Position numbers and translations under genes: made by a program. A DNA stretch of 64,000 nucleotides from Nostoc spongiaeforme FACHB-130 (GTDB lineage: Bacteria > Cyanobacteriota > Cyanobacteriia > Cyanobacteriales > Nostocaceae), in contig NZ_JACJTB010000023.1 of NCBI RefSeq assembly GCF_014698475.1, forward strand, positions 1-64,000. The letters are read 5' to 3'. Position 1 is the stretch's first letter; every line of letters begins with the position of its first letter. Under the pieces are notes generated by a model. The model was given only the letters and a program-made list of their open reading frames with translations, ran no database searches and was not told the origin of the DNA. This document shows, in pieces, positions 19,610 to 29,712 of the stretch.

Positions 19610-19740
19610 TGGATTTCTCTCTTGTGAGAAATCCAGGGGTGTGGGAAGGGTGGGAGGATAGTGAAGAAATCTTTCCCCCCACACTCCCCACACTCCCCTC
19701 TCTCCCCACACCCGCTACCCATACGTGAGAAATTCGGGTG
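19610..19740. repeat. 131-bp interspersed element upstream of argS
   Basis: It starts with a perfect hairpin, TGGATTTCTC (19610-19619) with GAGAAATCCA (19626-19635). It continues with GTGTGGG-type tandem words, GAAGAAATCTTTC and C-rich tandem words, and ends TACCCATACGTGAGAAATTCGGGT. A second copy lies at 37547-37685 in front of dnaG. Most of the sequence is shared, by eye. Confidence 0.8.
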
Positions 19741-19813
19741 AGAGTGAGGTATTCTCAAAGGCTTGATTATTTTAACCTTAAAATATAATCACCTAATTTA
19801 ACTGAGGATTTTC

Positions 19814-20500
19814 ATGGTACAGTACAACCCCCTCAGCTGCCTTCCGTCCTCGGCAGAATTACCCGACTCTGATGATACGCCAGTGGATAACGAACTACAA
19901 AACCTGATTCCCAATTTACTAGAAGCTATTTTAGCTTTAGTCTGGAGTCAACGCACCGATTGGTTTTTCGGCGTTGATATGGGGATTTATTATGCACCCG
20001 ACACTCCGCAATTAGTACCTGATGGGTTTCTCAGCATAGGTGTAGAACGTTTTATTGGTGAAGAGGGACGTTTAAGCTATGTTCTCTGGGAAGAAGATGG
20101 TATTGTTCCTATTTTTGCCTTAGAAGTTGTTTCACAAACCTACGGCGGCGAATACGAAAAGAAAAAAATCGACTACGCGAAGTTAGGCATTTTATATTAT
20201 GCAATTTACGTCCCCAACCGGAGATATCGGCGTAAACGAGAACCTTTAGAAGTTTATCGTTTAGAAAATAGTGAATACATCTTACAACCAGGTTCACGGG
20301 TGTGGATGCCAGAAATTAATTTAGCACTTGGCAGAGAACGCGGTACTTATCTGGGAAGGACGCGCGAGTGGTTATATTGGTATGACGAAGTTGGACAGAG
20401 ATTACCTACACCAGAGGAGTTATTGCAGCAAGAAAAGGAACGTGCTGAGAGACTAGCACAAAGGTTGCGGGAGTTGGGCATTAATCCAGATGAGATTTAA
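19814..20500 (+). CDS. Uma2 family (PD-(D/E)XK-fold) protein
   Basis: This 228-residue protein belongs to the Uma2/DUF820 family, very abundant in cyanobacteria and predicted to have a restriction-endonuclease fold. The likely active-site residues lie in QLVPDGFLSIG (Asp near 75) and FALEVVSQTYGG (Glu near 112) with a following Lys cluster (EKKKIDYAKLG). A charged helical tail follows (LLQQEKERAERLAQRLREL). The biological role of the family is unproved; many copies lie near repeats. No partner gene is evident. Confidence 0.85.
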   Translation: MVQYNPLSCLPSSAELPDSDDTPVDNELQNLIPNLLEAILALVWSQRTDWFFGVDMGIYYAPDTPQLVPDGFLSIGVERFIGEEGRLSYVLWEEDGIVPIFALEVVSQTYGGEYEKKKIDYAKLGILYYAIYVPNRRYRRKREPLEVYRLENSEYILQPGSRVWMPEINLALGRERGTYLGRTREWLYWYDEVGQRLPTPEELLQQEKERAERLAQRLRELGINPDEI

Positions 20501-20631
20501 AGATGGTTCAGGGATGTAGGGGTATAAGTGTATAAATGAGCAAAACCCTTACCCCCTGTCTCAACAAGCAGACTTTCTGCGTCAGCCGTGATTCTCACTA
20601 GCCTCTAGCTCCTAACCTCTAACCTCTCGCC

Positions 20632-20838
20632 TCAATTGAGTTTCAAAGCATTAACTGGTACTTCATCCCAAGAATCAACTATCCGTAATCTAGCTATCCA
20701 ACCATCTGCTTTTTGTTGCTCTGTCAAATTTTTTTCAAACGAATCATGACAATCTTTGGCTTGAGACTCATTACAACAAGCAATGCAGGCATATATCATA
20801 CCCGATGGATCAATTTGCTCATTTACCCAAATAGTCAT
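20632..20838 (-). CDS. Small conserved-type hypothetical protein
   Basis: A 68-residue soluble protein with a clear AGAGGA ribosome binding site 8 bases before the ATG. It has a CxxC-like pair in YACIACCNESQAKDCHD and an amphipathic helix after it, so metal binding is conceivable. I do not recognise the family. It is isolated between the Uma2 gene and a 620-bp gene-free stretch. Confidence 0.55.
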   Translation of the reverse strand: MTIWVNEQIDPSGMIYACIACCNESQAKDCHDSFEKNLTEQQKADGWIARLRIVDSWDEVPVNALKLN

Positions 20839-21460
20839 GGCGTATCCTCTCGAAAGCTATACATCAACAAGGCATTTGGTCATTTTAGAATACTAGCAAA
20901 GCTAAAAACTCATTCATTATGGGGCTGATGCCAAAAATTTATCCATCTTAAGTTTTTTAACCTAGTTTTTTATTCTGATCGCTGAGTTAGCTTTAAAGTC
21001 TGCTACTAGTGGTTCGTCTAATTAGTTGTAAGAAGTCGGGGATCTAGCAACACATCAAAAATTAAGCATAAATAAACAGACTATCTGGAATTGCTAAAAG
21101 GCTTGTGGTATCAATATTTTTTCTTTTTACTTTTGACTTTTGACTTTTGCCTTGTTGTATTAGCTTCATCAATTGCAATATGTTACACCATACATTTCTT
21201 GCGTAATTTAACTGATGACATTCGCTGATTAGCGAACAAAAATATACTTAATTTCTTGAGATGAAATTCCAAATCAATTCACAATATCAAATCTATATCG
21301 AGTAATTTTGATGAGATTTGATGGGTGGATTTGGAATTGGACATCAGTCAAAATTTGTGATTAATAAATTATTTTTTCAATTTCTGGAATAGGGAGATAA
21401 AAAATATCATTAGTCATAAATATTTGACAAAAACTTCAGATTTGAAACTTAGGAGAGAAA
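20839..21460. other. 622-bp gene-free stretch
   Basis: It contains the interspersed repeat at 21087-21163 and AT-rich sequence before the peptidoglycan-binding gene. No RNA gene, terminator or convincing promoter is visible. Frames on either strand are short and lack ribosome binding sites. Confidence 0.45.
21087..21163 (+). repeat. Interspersed GGAATTGCTAAAAGG repeat, copy 1
   Basis: It begins GGAATTGCTAAAAGGCTTGTG, carries TTTTGACTT-like tandem words, and ends TTTTGCCTTGTTGTATTAG. The second copy is at 39890-39966, with the ends conserved and the tandem middle different (TTTTCC words). Confidence 0.7.
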
Positions 21461-21682
21461 ATGTCTTATCCAGGTTATTTTTTGCAACAAGGCTGTGAAA
21501 CCGCAGATGTATATATGGTGCAACAAACTTTGCAAGCATTAGGTTATTCGATAGCGGCTGATGGTTCATTTGGCCCGATGACAGAAAATGCTGTCCGACA
21601 CTTTCAAATGTCTAATGGTCTGGTGGCTGATGGTGTTGTTGGCCCTAATACTTGGTATGCGTTAATGAACCAAGGCTGCTAA
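21461..21682 (+). CDS. Stand-alone peptidoglycan-binding domain protein
   Basis: The 73 residues are one complete PG_binding_1 domain: VQQTLQALGY, ADGSFGPMTENAVRHFQ, DGVVGPNTWYALM. A good ribosome binding site (AGGAGAG) precedes the ATG. There is no signal peptide, membrane helix or catalytic partner, so how it could reach the wall is unclear. Cys near each end (QQGCET; NQGC) could form a disulfide. It lies 250 bp before the WWW-repeat protein on the same strand. Confidence 0.85.
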   Translation: MSYPGYFLQQGCETADVYMVQQTLQALGYSIAADGSFGPMTENAVRHFQMSNGLVADGVVGPNTWYALMNQGC

Positions 21683-21932
21683 ATAACTAGGATTTTTTCA
21701 CAAAGAACTAGAGAGGTGATGTACCTTTATTCTGATTTTGGCAGCACAATAAAAAATAAAAGGTAAAGCATTTACTGTGGCAAATATAGATATTAGTGTC
21801 ATCGTTGCGGTGGCACTAATATTTGTGATGTTTTGAAGACGGATGCTTGTGATGAAGTAGAAGAAATGCAGAGTATATAAAAACATAAAAATCGCTCATA
21901 CAAATATAGCTTAGTCAAGGAATATCCAAATA

Positions 21933-24449
21933 ATGGTTCATACAAATGGACAACCTTCAGTATCAGCAAAATCGCAATTAGATATAGCACTTGATGTTTA
22001 TGAGGAAGCTTTAATTGCATTAGAAGAAGCGCCTTTACAAGCAACATTTGACCAAAAAGTGACTGTATTAGTAGCGCGTGATGGGGTAGAGAAGAAGAGG
22101 CAAATTGATCAAAACCCTACTGGTAGTAGTTACGCAAGATTATTAAGTTTAGATGAGCGCCTGAAAGCACAAGCCAAAGTGCTGAGTGAAGATGATGAAT
22201 TAGCACAATGGAAAGATAGCTTAAATGCACCGCCGAATATGTGGTGGTGGCATTTAAAATATCCGTTAGCGATGTCACCAATCCAAGTGGCAAAACGCTA
22301 TCAACAAGCTATCTCTGCATTGTCAGCGTCGCTTCCCCATCCGACTCAAGAACAAATTTTAGAAGTATTACTAGCACGGGACGCAATTGAAACTTCCCGT
22401 GATAATCAACCTTTACCAGAGCATATCGCTAAAATTGTCATTGATTTAGATGAGAGTTTGCGATCGCTCGCCGATGTAATTACTAAAGATGGTAAATTAG
22501 AGTACTGGAAAAAAAGCTTAAGTAAAACTACACCTAATACTTGGTGGTGGGAACTTAGCGACACTGAACCACTACCAGCACAAGCAATTCAACGTTACGA
22601 AGCTGCTTTGCAAGTGATGGAATCTCCCCCACATGCGAATTCGGAAGAACTCTTAGAAGTACTACTAGCAAGAGACGCAGTGGAAAAAGCTTGGAATAAG
22701 CAACAACAACCACCACGTCATTTAACCGAAAAAATCATTGAATTAGACAAGCGGTTAAAAGCGCAATCTTGGTCTTTTGCTAACGATGATATTGTTGATG
22801 AATGGAAAAATAACCTGAAACCACCCGAAATGAGTTGGTGGTGGTCTTTTACCCGTTCTGTTCCGTTACCGAATGAAGCGATCGCACGTTACGAGAAAAC
22901 AGTTGAGATCGTTGAAACTAGTAAACCGCCTTCTTCTGATCAACTTTTAGAAACGCTCTTGGCGCGTGATGGAGTAGAAGAAGCTCTAGAACAAGCATAT
23001 CGAAATAAACCCGTTCCTGAAAAACTAGCAAGACAACTCATTGCTTTAGACAACAAATTAAAACAATATCGCCTTGATTTCAACAAAGATAACCAAATCA
23101 GGCAATGGAAAGATAGCTTAAAACGCCAAAATCGCTGGTGGTGGGAACTCAAACCTGCGATCGTCGGTTCGGAAGAAGAACCAGGGACACGCCGTGACTG
23201 GTTACTCAATACTTTGGCTGTACTTTGTCTAGGTGTTGGCGCGGCGTTTACAGCCTATAGCAGCCAAGTATTTTTCCAGAAAGTCGAAGGACAAGAAACT
23301 CAACAAGCCGACTTATCACAAAATATGGCGGCGGTATTGCAAGTTATTGGTTTAGGCGCAGGTGGCGCAGCAGCTTTGACTAGTGGTGGTCGAAAAACCC
23401 TCGAAAAACTCTTTACTAACTTACAGTTACCTCCCACCAAACAAGCACCTACAGCCTTAGCGATCGCGGCTGGTATGACAGCTATTACAGGTTCTGTGGC
23501 TGCATCATTACCCGCCTGGGGAAAAATTTATATCGCTCAAGGACAAGGATACTTACAAAATACTAATTGGCTGAAAGCTCAAGATAGTTTTCTTCAGGCC
23601 AAAAAATTCATCAATAGTGACGAAGACAAAGCAAAAGTAGAAATTGGTTTAGGAGATTCTGCGGAACATTTAGGAGATATAGTAAAAGCGAAAGAATATT
23701 ACAAAAAAGCAGCAGCTCTGGACAATATTGAAGGTATGACTCGTTATGCGCGACTCAGTATGGTTGATTTCTTTCTCAAAAATCCACCTGATTCCAGGAT
23801 TCAACCTTCAATCACGGATGAAAACCTCAGACAAGCTCATCTGTTTAACCAACGTGCTTCGCTAAAAATCTTCAAATTGTTGGCTAAAAATGAGCAAACC
23901 CCCGAAAAAATCAACAAAGAGTTATTGAATTTGACGCAACTAGCTCGCACAAATGGCGCAATCATCGCCGCAGTTAAAGATTTAATGGTATCACCAAAAG
24001 ACAACGCTGTTTTTCAAGATGAAGAATATCGTCAGCGTTATTGGACTGAAGGTGTAGCAGGTTTATTCAAGTCCAATTTAGATGAGTTAAACTATCTGAA
24101 AATTTCTGACAAGGATGCTCTGAAGATTCGAGCTTTGTGTTTTGCACACATCACAACCGAGCAGATGAAATATACAGAAAATATTCAGAATGTTCCCGAA
24201 GCACTCACAAGTCTAGTACCGGAGATGATGACTACATCTCCCGATGCTCCTAATTGCTATGATGATAAAGCTTTGAGTGTCTATGATTTTTCGTTGATTG
24301 AAGCTTTGGCAAAAATATATAAGATGCCGAAATTCAAAGTTGCTGTGACAAATAATAATCAGCCACCGCAGACAAATACTGCGCCAACCCCAGAAGCAGA
24401 AGCTTATAATCAAAATCCGCCAACTCCTGAGACTCAGCCGCAATATTAA
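21933..24449 (+). CDS. 838-residue membrane protein with four tandem WWW-ending repeats and a TPR-like segment
   Basis: I do not recognise this protein. Residues ~14-404 are four repeats of about 99 residues. Each has helices with LLARDGVE or LVARDGVE-like words, a LDxxLK word, QWKDSLK-like words and then Trp-Trp-Trp at residues 104-106, 204-206, 302-304 and 402-404. A membrane helix follows near 426-446 (WLLNTLAVLCLGVGAAF). Two further hydrophobic Gly/Ala-rich stretches lie near 468-485 and 505-530. A TPR-like helical pair with LGDIVKAKEYYKKAAALD is near 585-600. The end is Pro/Gln/Asn-rich. The repeats would be cytosolic if the first helix inserts N-in. It is preceded by the peptidoglycan-binding gene and followed by ~1 kb without genes. 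Confidence 0.85.
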   Translation: MVHTNGQPSVSAKSQLDIALDVYEEALIALEEAPLQATFDQKVTVLVARDGVEKKRQIDQNPTGSSYARLLSLDERLKAQAKVLSEDDELAQWKDSLNAPPNMWWWHLKYPLAMSPIQVAKRYQQAISALSASLPHPTQEQILEVLLARDAIETSRDNQPLPEHIAKIVIDLDESLRSLADVITKDGKLEYWKKSLSKTTPNTWWWELSDTEPLPAQAIQRYEAALQVMESPPHANSEELLEVLLARDAVEKAWNKQQQPPRHLTEKIIELDKRLKAQSWSFANDDIVDEWKNNLKPPEMSWWWSFTRSVPLPNEAIARYEKTVEIVETSKPPSSDQLLETLLARDGVEEALEQAYRNKPVPEKLARQLIALDNKLKQYRLDFNKDNQIRQWKDSLKRQNRWWWELKPAIVGSEEEPGTRRDWLLNTLAVLCLGVGAAFTAYSSQVFFQKVEGQETQQADLSQNMAAVLQVIGLGAGGAAALTSGGRKTLEKLFTNLQLPPTKQAPTALAIAAGMTAITGSVAASLPAWGKIYIAQGQGYLQNTNWLKAQDSFLQAKKFINSDEDKAKVEIGLGDSAEHLGDIVKAKEYYKKAAALDNIEGMTRYARLSMVDFFLKNPPDSRIQPSITDENLRQAHLFNQRASLKIFKLLAKNEQTPEKINKELLNLTQLARTNGAIIAAVKDLMVSPKDNAVFQDEEYRQRYWTEGVAGLFKSNLDELNYLKISDKDALKIRALCFAHITTEQMKYTENIQNVPEALTSLVPEMMTTSPDAPNCYDDKALSVYDFSLIEALAKIYKMPKFKVAVTNNNQPPQTNTAPTPEAEAYNQNPPTPETQPQY

Positions 24450-25525
24450 ATGTAGGGGTGTAAGGGTTTTGAAGAAATAGACCTTTGCACCCTTTAAACT
24501 TTAAGGGACAAGGCGGACAAGGGAGACAAGGAAGATAGAGCTAAAGAATGACGAACTATAGGACTCATATTTGATTTATGAAAAAAACCAGTACACCCAG
24601 GTCAGGCTTTTTTCCTACTCCCTACTCCCCATTCCCTACTCCCAGCCTACACAACTAGATTCGGAAATCAAATCGGATTCCTATATGAATCCAACATAGT
24701 GTCAAAGTTTCATGATAGCCACGGTTAGATGTACTCTGGATATTCACCACTGTGTTGTAGTTCTCAATACCTTGGTGAATTAGATTGATGGCTGAGTGTT
24801 ATTCATACTGAGTGAGATAACATATTGCTACTGTTAAGTGTGCTGAATGATTCCATTGTGAATTTATTGAACTACATTGATAGAATCTGGGAATTAAGTT
24901 TTCAATTGCTTTCATGGGTTGTTATATCTGATTTATCCGGTTCATTATGTATTAATAGTCAAATTTTTCTTTTATCAATGAAATTAAATTGTGAGATGCA
25001 GGTATGAGTGAACTTATGCGAACTCACAAATCGAGATTTTGAGTTTTTCTACTGTGAATATTGAATAAACAATATTTGATAATTTCTGGAGATCAGGTAC
25101 AAAATATTCTTTGACTAACTCGGATAGCCGTAAGAGTATGATTGATGTTTTGTAGCGAATTAATAGCGATCGCTCCCAACATTACCGAGTAACTATACTT
25201 ATGAGTTTGTATCTTTAACTGTGATAGCGATCGCCTCAAGATAGACCATAATCTAAATTAGATTTTTTTATATCAAATTATGATAAGCTTTTCCCAAAAA
25301 ATTATGTAATTTTGCGTATAATCGAGAAGTGTCTGCTCAACCTATAAAAGTCTGTCAATTTGAGATTTTAGATTTGAGATTGTAGATAGACTGTACTCAT
25401 AACTCAACTTGCAAAAAATCATCTAAACACTAATTCTCAATTCCCTCCATCCTATCCCTTGTGGGATGGCTCGTCTGCAAAATCACAAGAGACGATAAAT
25501 CCCCATTGATTTTTCTGGAGAAAAG
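24450..25525. other. 1.08-kb gene-free stretch before the two-component cluster
   Basis: The left part holds GACAAGGGAGACAAGG-type tandem words and the inverted-repeat element at 24557-24685. The right part is AT-rich with two HIP1 sites near 25167 and 25227 and GAGATTTTAGATTTGAGATT words near 25360. A 60-residue frame at 24825-25007 has no ribosome binding site and poor codon use. No RNA gene is evident. Confidence 0.45.
24557..24685. repeat. MITE-like element with TATAGGA termini
   Basis: TATAGGACTCATATTTGATTT at the left and AAATCAAATCGGATTCCTATA at the right are imperfect terminal inverted repeats. The interior holds CCCTACTCCC tandem words. Related ends (TATAGCAATCCTATTTGAT) bound two shorter elements at 29713-29804 and 29916-29989. 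Confidence 0.6.
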
Positions 25526-25987
25526 ATGTATCTAGCACATTCATTAATCAGTGATAGCAAGCAGCAGCACTCTCAGCAGCCTTTAATTTTGGCAGTGGAA
25601 GATAATGATGATAATCTTTTGCTGATTAGTTATGCTCTTGAGTCACTTGGCTGTCAATTCATCTGTCAATCAGACAGTTCCTCAACATTTTTGGTAGCTA
25701 AAGAGTATCAGCCAGACTTGATCATGTTAGATATTTTGTTACCTAGCCTCAGTGGAATTGAAGTTATACATTATCTCAAGGAAGATCCCCTAACTTGTAA
25801 AATTCCCGTACTCGCAGTGACGGCTTTAGCCACTAGAGAAGACAAAGAACGCATTCTCAAGGCTGGATTTGATGACTACATTAGCAAGCCATTTTTGATT
25901 GAAGATTTAGAAACTGTAGTTCGCCGTCTTTTGAGGGGAAAACTAGAGCCTTGTTCCAATGATGAGCGACTAGAGGCGAGGGAATAG
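25526..25987 (+). CDS. Single-domain response regulator
   Basis: A CheY-like receiver domain of 153 residues without an output domain. The acidic pocket is VEDNDDN, the phosphoacceptor is Asp69 in LIMLDILLP, the Thr/Ala switch is AVTALA, and the lysine is in ISKPF. The N-terminal ~20 residues are polar and probably unstructured (Gln/Ser/His-rich). It likely relays phosphate to or from the nearby REC-histidine kinases, whose genes face it. Ends ~90 bp before the stop of the next, convergent kinase gene. Confidence 0.9.
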   Translation: MYLAHSLISDSKQQHSQQPLILAVEDNDDNLLLISYALESLGCQFICQSDSSSTFLVAKEYQPDLIMLDILLPSLSGIEVIHYLKEDPLTCKIPVLAVTALATREDKERILKAGFDDYISKPFLIEDLETVVRRLLRGKLEPCSNDERLEARE

Positions 25988-26077
25988 GAAAACAAGGCTG
26001 AAGGAAGGCTAAATCATAACTCAGCACTTACACTTCGACTCCGCTCAGTGTAAGCCACTCAGCACTCAGCACTTAAC

Positions 26078-27208
26078 TTAGATACTTTTTGGTAGTCGCA
26101 CTGTAAACACGCTGCCTTTACTTAGTTCGGAAGCAACGGTAATATTACCACCGTGGGCTTCAGCAATTCTGTAGGAAAGATGCAACCCTAAACCGCTACC
26201 AGAGCGTTTATTTCTCCCTTGACGAAATCGCTCGAATATACCTGCTTGGTCTTCGGGGGCGATACCATAGCCTGTATCTTCCACGGCGATGATTACCCAG
26301 GTTTTGCCTGTGGCGCTGTCTGCATTTTCTGACATCCGAATTGTAATTCCGCCTGTATCAGTAAATTTGATGGCGTTACCCAGGAGGTTGTTGAACACAC
26401 GGCGCAGTTCTAAAGGATCACCCATCACCACACCGGGATTTGTGGGATTGTTGGCTAAACCACTGGTGTCTACTGTGACATTTAAATTTTTCTCACTCGT
26501 CAGGGGTGCTAATTCGCTGACTACTTCTTGAATGATTTCGGGTAAATTGCAAACGTCATCGTTAAAGGTCTTTTTCCCTGCATCCATACGAGACACTTCT
26601 AGCAAGGTATTGACCATTTGCATTAGATTTTTGTTGCTGCGAATCATGACGGAGATGGCTTGTTTCATTTCCGGCGAAATTTTGCAGAATGTTTCTTCCA
26701 GAAACAAACCCAGCATCCGATCTGCTGCTACTAAGGGGGTACGCAAATCATGGGTAAGACGTGATACAAAGTCTTCCCGTTGGCGAGCCATTTTATCTTG
26801 TTCGTCTAAACTGCGCTTGAGTCGCAAAAGCGATCGCACTCTTGCCAGTAGTTCATCTGTATCAAAAGGTTTGCGAATAAAATCATCTGCACCTGCATCT
26901 AGTCCCTCCACTACACTAGATTCATGAAAGGCTGTAATCAGCAGAATGGGAATATAAATTTTAATCGCCGGATTCTTACGAATGCGATCTGTCACTTCAT
27001 AACCATCCATCCCTGGCATCATCACATCCAGCAGAATCAAGTCTGGTGGAGACTTTTCTACATATTCTAAAGCTGATTTCCCGTCGGTTGCTAAATCGAT
27101 TTGATAGCCTTCACTTTCTAAAATTGTTTGCACTAAGATTAGGTTATCTTTAGTGTCATCAACGGCAAGAATGCGATCAACTTTTTGAGACTTTTCCACA
27201 ACAGACAT
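26078..27208 (-). CDS. REC-histidine kinase without sensor domain
   Basis: The 376-residue protein has an N-terminal receiver (Asp61 in LILLDVMMPG) followed directly by HisKA (His153 in SRLTHDLRTPL) and HATPase_c (N box LLGNAIKFTD, G1 DTGYGIAP, G2 RSGSGLGLHLS). No membrane helix, PAS or GAF domain is present. It should therefore be switched by phosphorylation of its own receiver rather than by a ligand. It is the last gene of a pair with the kinase at 27235-28569, 26 bp apart on the same strand, which suggests co-transcription. Confidence 0.95.
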   Translation of the reverse strand: MSVVEKSQKVDRILAVDDTKDNLILVQTILESEGYQIDLATDGKSALEYVEKSPPDLILLDVMMPGMDGYEVTDRIRKNPAIKIYIPILLITAFHESSVVEGLDAGADDFIRKPFDTDELLARVRSLLRLKRSLDEQDKMARQREDFVSRLTHDLRTPLVAADRMLGLFLEETFCKISPEMKQAISVMIRSNKNLMQMVNTLLEVSRMDAGKKTFNDDVCNLPEIIQEVVSELAPLTSEKNLNVTVDTSGLANNPTNPGVVMGDPLELRRVFNNLLGNAIKFTDTGGITIRMSENADSATGKTWVIIAVEDTGYGIAPEDQAGIFERFRQGRNKRSGSGLGLHLSYRIAEAHGGNITVASELSKGSVFTVRLPKSI

Positions 27209-27234
27209 GATTAATTTACTTTTGTGCTAGGGAT

Positions 27235-28569
27235 TTATAGTTTTAAATTGGGATACCTCATCGATGAACGACGAGATGGGGGAGAAGATTTATGGGGATT
27301 ATGAGCCGAGAAAAAAATATGCTCACCATCAACATTTAAAGCCGGGATTTTTCCGGTTATATCTTTGGCTAATATTTGTCTGGGTAGCTCGACTTTAAAC
27401 ATCGAACCGACTCCTAATTGGCTATCGATCAAGATTTTGCCATTCATCATTCGCACTAAGGAATCGACAATTGCCAAACCCAAGCCTGTGCCAGGATATT
27501 TGCGTGTGAGGCTTTGATCAACTTGGCGAAAGGCTTCAAAAATGTGTTGAAAATCTTTGGGAGCGATACCAATACCTGTATCACGAACTGCGATCGCTAT
27601 GCGATTTTCTGGCAGTTCTTCAACTTCTAACCAGATAGAACCTGCTTCGGTAAATTTGATGGCATTCGACAGCAAATTTACTAAAATTTGCCGCACACGT
27701 ACTGAGTCATTAAATACCCAAGGGTTTTCTAAATCTATCTGGACTTGCAAAGCTAATTTTTTAGCTTCTGCTAGAGATTGCATTTCTTTGACAGTGCCAT
27801 TTATGACTGTCGTTACATCAAATAATTCGGCTTTTAGTTCCAGTCTACCTGCTTCTAATTTAGAAAAATCTAGAACTTCATTTAATAACATTAATAAATG
27901 CTTGCCATTATTGAGAATGCGCTCGACCATATCGGTTTGTTGAGGCGATAATTGCCCGAATTTTGGTCGCAATAAAATTTGTGAAAACCCAATAATTGCA
28001 TTCATCGGTGTTCGCAATTCATGGGACATTGTAGCTAAAAATTGTGTTTTTAGCCTTGATGCTTCGATTAATTTTAAATTTTGGATTTGAATTTGTTGTC
28101 TTTGTCTTTCGAGTTCTTGATTTTTGCGGATCAGTTGTTCGTGACTTTCTTTTAACTGTTGCAGTGCTAAATTTGCTTGCATTTCAGCACGGTATACCCG
28201 CATAGCATTGCGTAAAATTTGCGCTAATGTATCGGAAGATACTCTTGATTTAGCCAAGTAATCTGTCGCGCCAGCTTTCATCAATTCAACAGCAATTTGT
28301 TCATCACCTTGTGCAGTCAAAACCACTAAAGGAACTTTGATTTCTGATGCTTGTACCCGGCGAATCAGTGTTAAACCATCTTGATCTGGCAAGCGATAAT
28401 CCAGGAAAACACAATCAAAGGTGATACTTGCCAACGCTAATAGTGCTTCATGGCCATTACCAGCCTCTGACAGTTCCATTTTGACACCTGCTTGCATCAA
28501 AGCACGGCGTACTGCCATCCGGTCTACTTCATCATCATCTACAACCAAAATTCTCAGCGTTTCTTCCAT
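27235..28569 (-). CDS. REC-coiled coil-histidine kinase
   Basis: The 444-residue protein has a receiver (Asp57 in CVFLDYRLPD), a coiled coil at ~125-170 (LQQLKESHEQLIRKNQELERQ), HisKA with His183 (ATMSHELRTPM), HATPase_c (LLSNAIKFTE; DTGIGIAP; GTGLGLAI) and a basic Ser-rich tail (SSPPSRRSSMRY). It lacks sensor and membrane segments. This layout is common in Nostocales, where such kinases sit in phosphorelays below a separate sensor kinase. The start is the ATG at 28569. The single-domain regulator at 28818 lies 248 bp upstream on the same strand and may belong to the same relay. Confidence 0.95.
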   Translation of the reverse strand: MEETLRILVVDDDEVDRMAVRRALMQAGVKMELSEAGNGHEALLALASITFDCVFLDYRLPDQDGLTLIRRVQASEIKVPLVVLTAQGDEQIAVELMKAGATDYLAKSRVSSDTLAQILRNAMRVYRAEMQANLALQQLKESHEQLIRKNQELERQRQQIQIQNLKLIEASRLKTQFLATMSHELRTPMNAIIGFSQILLRPKFGQLSPQQTDMVERILNNGKHLLMLLNEVLDFSKLEAGRLELKAELFDVTTVINGTVKEMQSLAEAKKLALQVQIDLENPWVFNDSVRVRQILVNLLSNAIKFTEAGSIWLEVEELPENRIAIAVRDTGIGIAPKDFQHIFEAFRQVDQSLTRKYPGTGLGLAIVDSLVRMMNGKILIDSQLGVGSMFKVELPRQILAKDITGKIPALNVDGEHIFFSAHNPHKSSPPSRRSSMRYPNLKL

Positions 28570-28817
28570 TTGTTTTTATTTTCGCTGTCCAATGCGGTTT
28601 AATGTCTATCATTTTTATTTTGTGTCTATCCAAATAAAAATTTTGAGATGTGAGTTACAAGTTTGGATATACGAATTCAAGTAGCATTTTTTAAATGGAC
28701 ATTATTATATTGATTAACAAAATAATATCTCAATTCGGTAATTATCTTGACTCTGATTATTAGTCTTTGTTTAAAGAAAATATAGTTTATACATATTTCC
28801 TATCAATTTTTAGTTAT

Positions 28818-29261
28818 TTAAGGTATTTCGCACAATATCCAGTATTTATTCAATGTGGTCATTGTCTCGACGAATTTATTGAATGTAAGTGGTTTGAGGA
28901 TATAGCCAGCAACGTTTAAGTTGTAGGCTTGTACCCTATCTTGATCCTGATTTGAGGTAGTCATTACTACTACAGGCGTGGTACATAATTTTGGATCAGA
29001 ACGTAATTCTTGCAGAAATTCGATGCCGCTCATTTTTGGCATATTTAAATCTAATAAAATCAAGCGCCGCTCTGTTGGTACACTTGGGTTTTGACCATAC
29101 TCGTTCCGCAACATTTCGAGAGCTTCTAAACCATTACTGGCTAGATACAATGGATTAGTAATATTAACTTTTTTAAAGGCACGCTTGACATTCATCACAT
29201 CAACTTCATCATCCTCCACTAGTAATATATTAATCACTCTTTCCAGCATGTTTTTTGGCAA
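28818..29261 (-). CDS. Rcp1-like single-domain response regulator
   Basis: A 147-residue receiver of the type that partners cyanobacterial phytochromes (Rcp1-like): opening INILLVEDDEVDVMNVKRAF, long loop after helix 2 (RNEYGQNPSVPTERR), phosphoacceptor Asp71 in LILLDLNMPKMSG, VVMTTSNQDQD, and the lysine in ILKPL. The long loop and MSGIEFLQELR are typical of that subfamily. No phytochrome gene lies in the window, so its kinase is elsewhere or is one of the adjacent REC-kinases. Confidence 0.92.
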   Translation of the reverse strand: MPKNMLERVINILLVEDDEVDVMNVKRAFKKVNITNPLYLASNGLEALEMLRNEYGQNPSVPTERRLILLDLNMPKMSGIEFLQELRSDPKLCTTPVVVMTTSNQDQDRVQAYNLNVAGYILKPLTFNKFVETMTTLNKYWILCEIP

Positions 29262-29712
29262 CCACTCAACTTTTTGTGATTATGAGTTAAATCACTTATG
29301 AAAATAAACTTGATTATTAATAATTAATTAATTACAATATTTTTATTATTAGTAATTAATAACTTAATAATCATAAGCGAAAAAGCCTGATTTAAGCTCA
29401 CTATCATTGTAAATGAGCCTGTTAATGCCTGTCCTCAGCCATTAGTGAGAGTTGTAAACAAATGTTTTGCACCATCAGCTTGAACTGTTTGACTCTCTTA
29501 CGTCTATCTTGGTTAATCAACAATCCTGGCAAATGACCTGCTAATTCACACTATTATTCATTCAGAGGCTATTTATAAAGGGAATATTAAGTAGGGTGTG
29601 TTACGGCTATATCAGGATTGTGGTGCTTAAGAACTTGAGAACTAGCCTTAACGCACCATCTTTCTCGGTGCATTCAGTGTTGCTACAACGCAGCCTAAAA
29701 TTTAAGGTTTAC

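Noticed and set aside
24825-25007. 60-residue frame before the response regulator
   Set aside because: No ribosome binding site, Leu/Ser/Ile-rich AT-driven composition, no neighbour relation.
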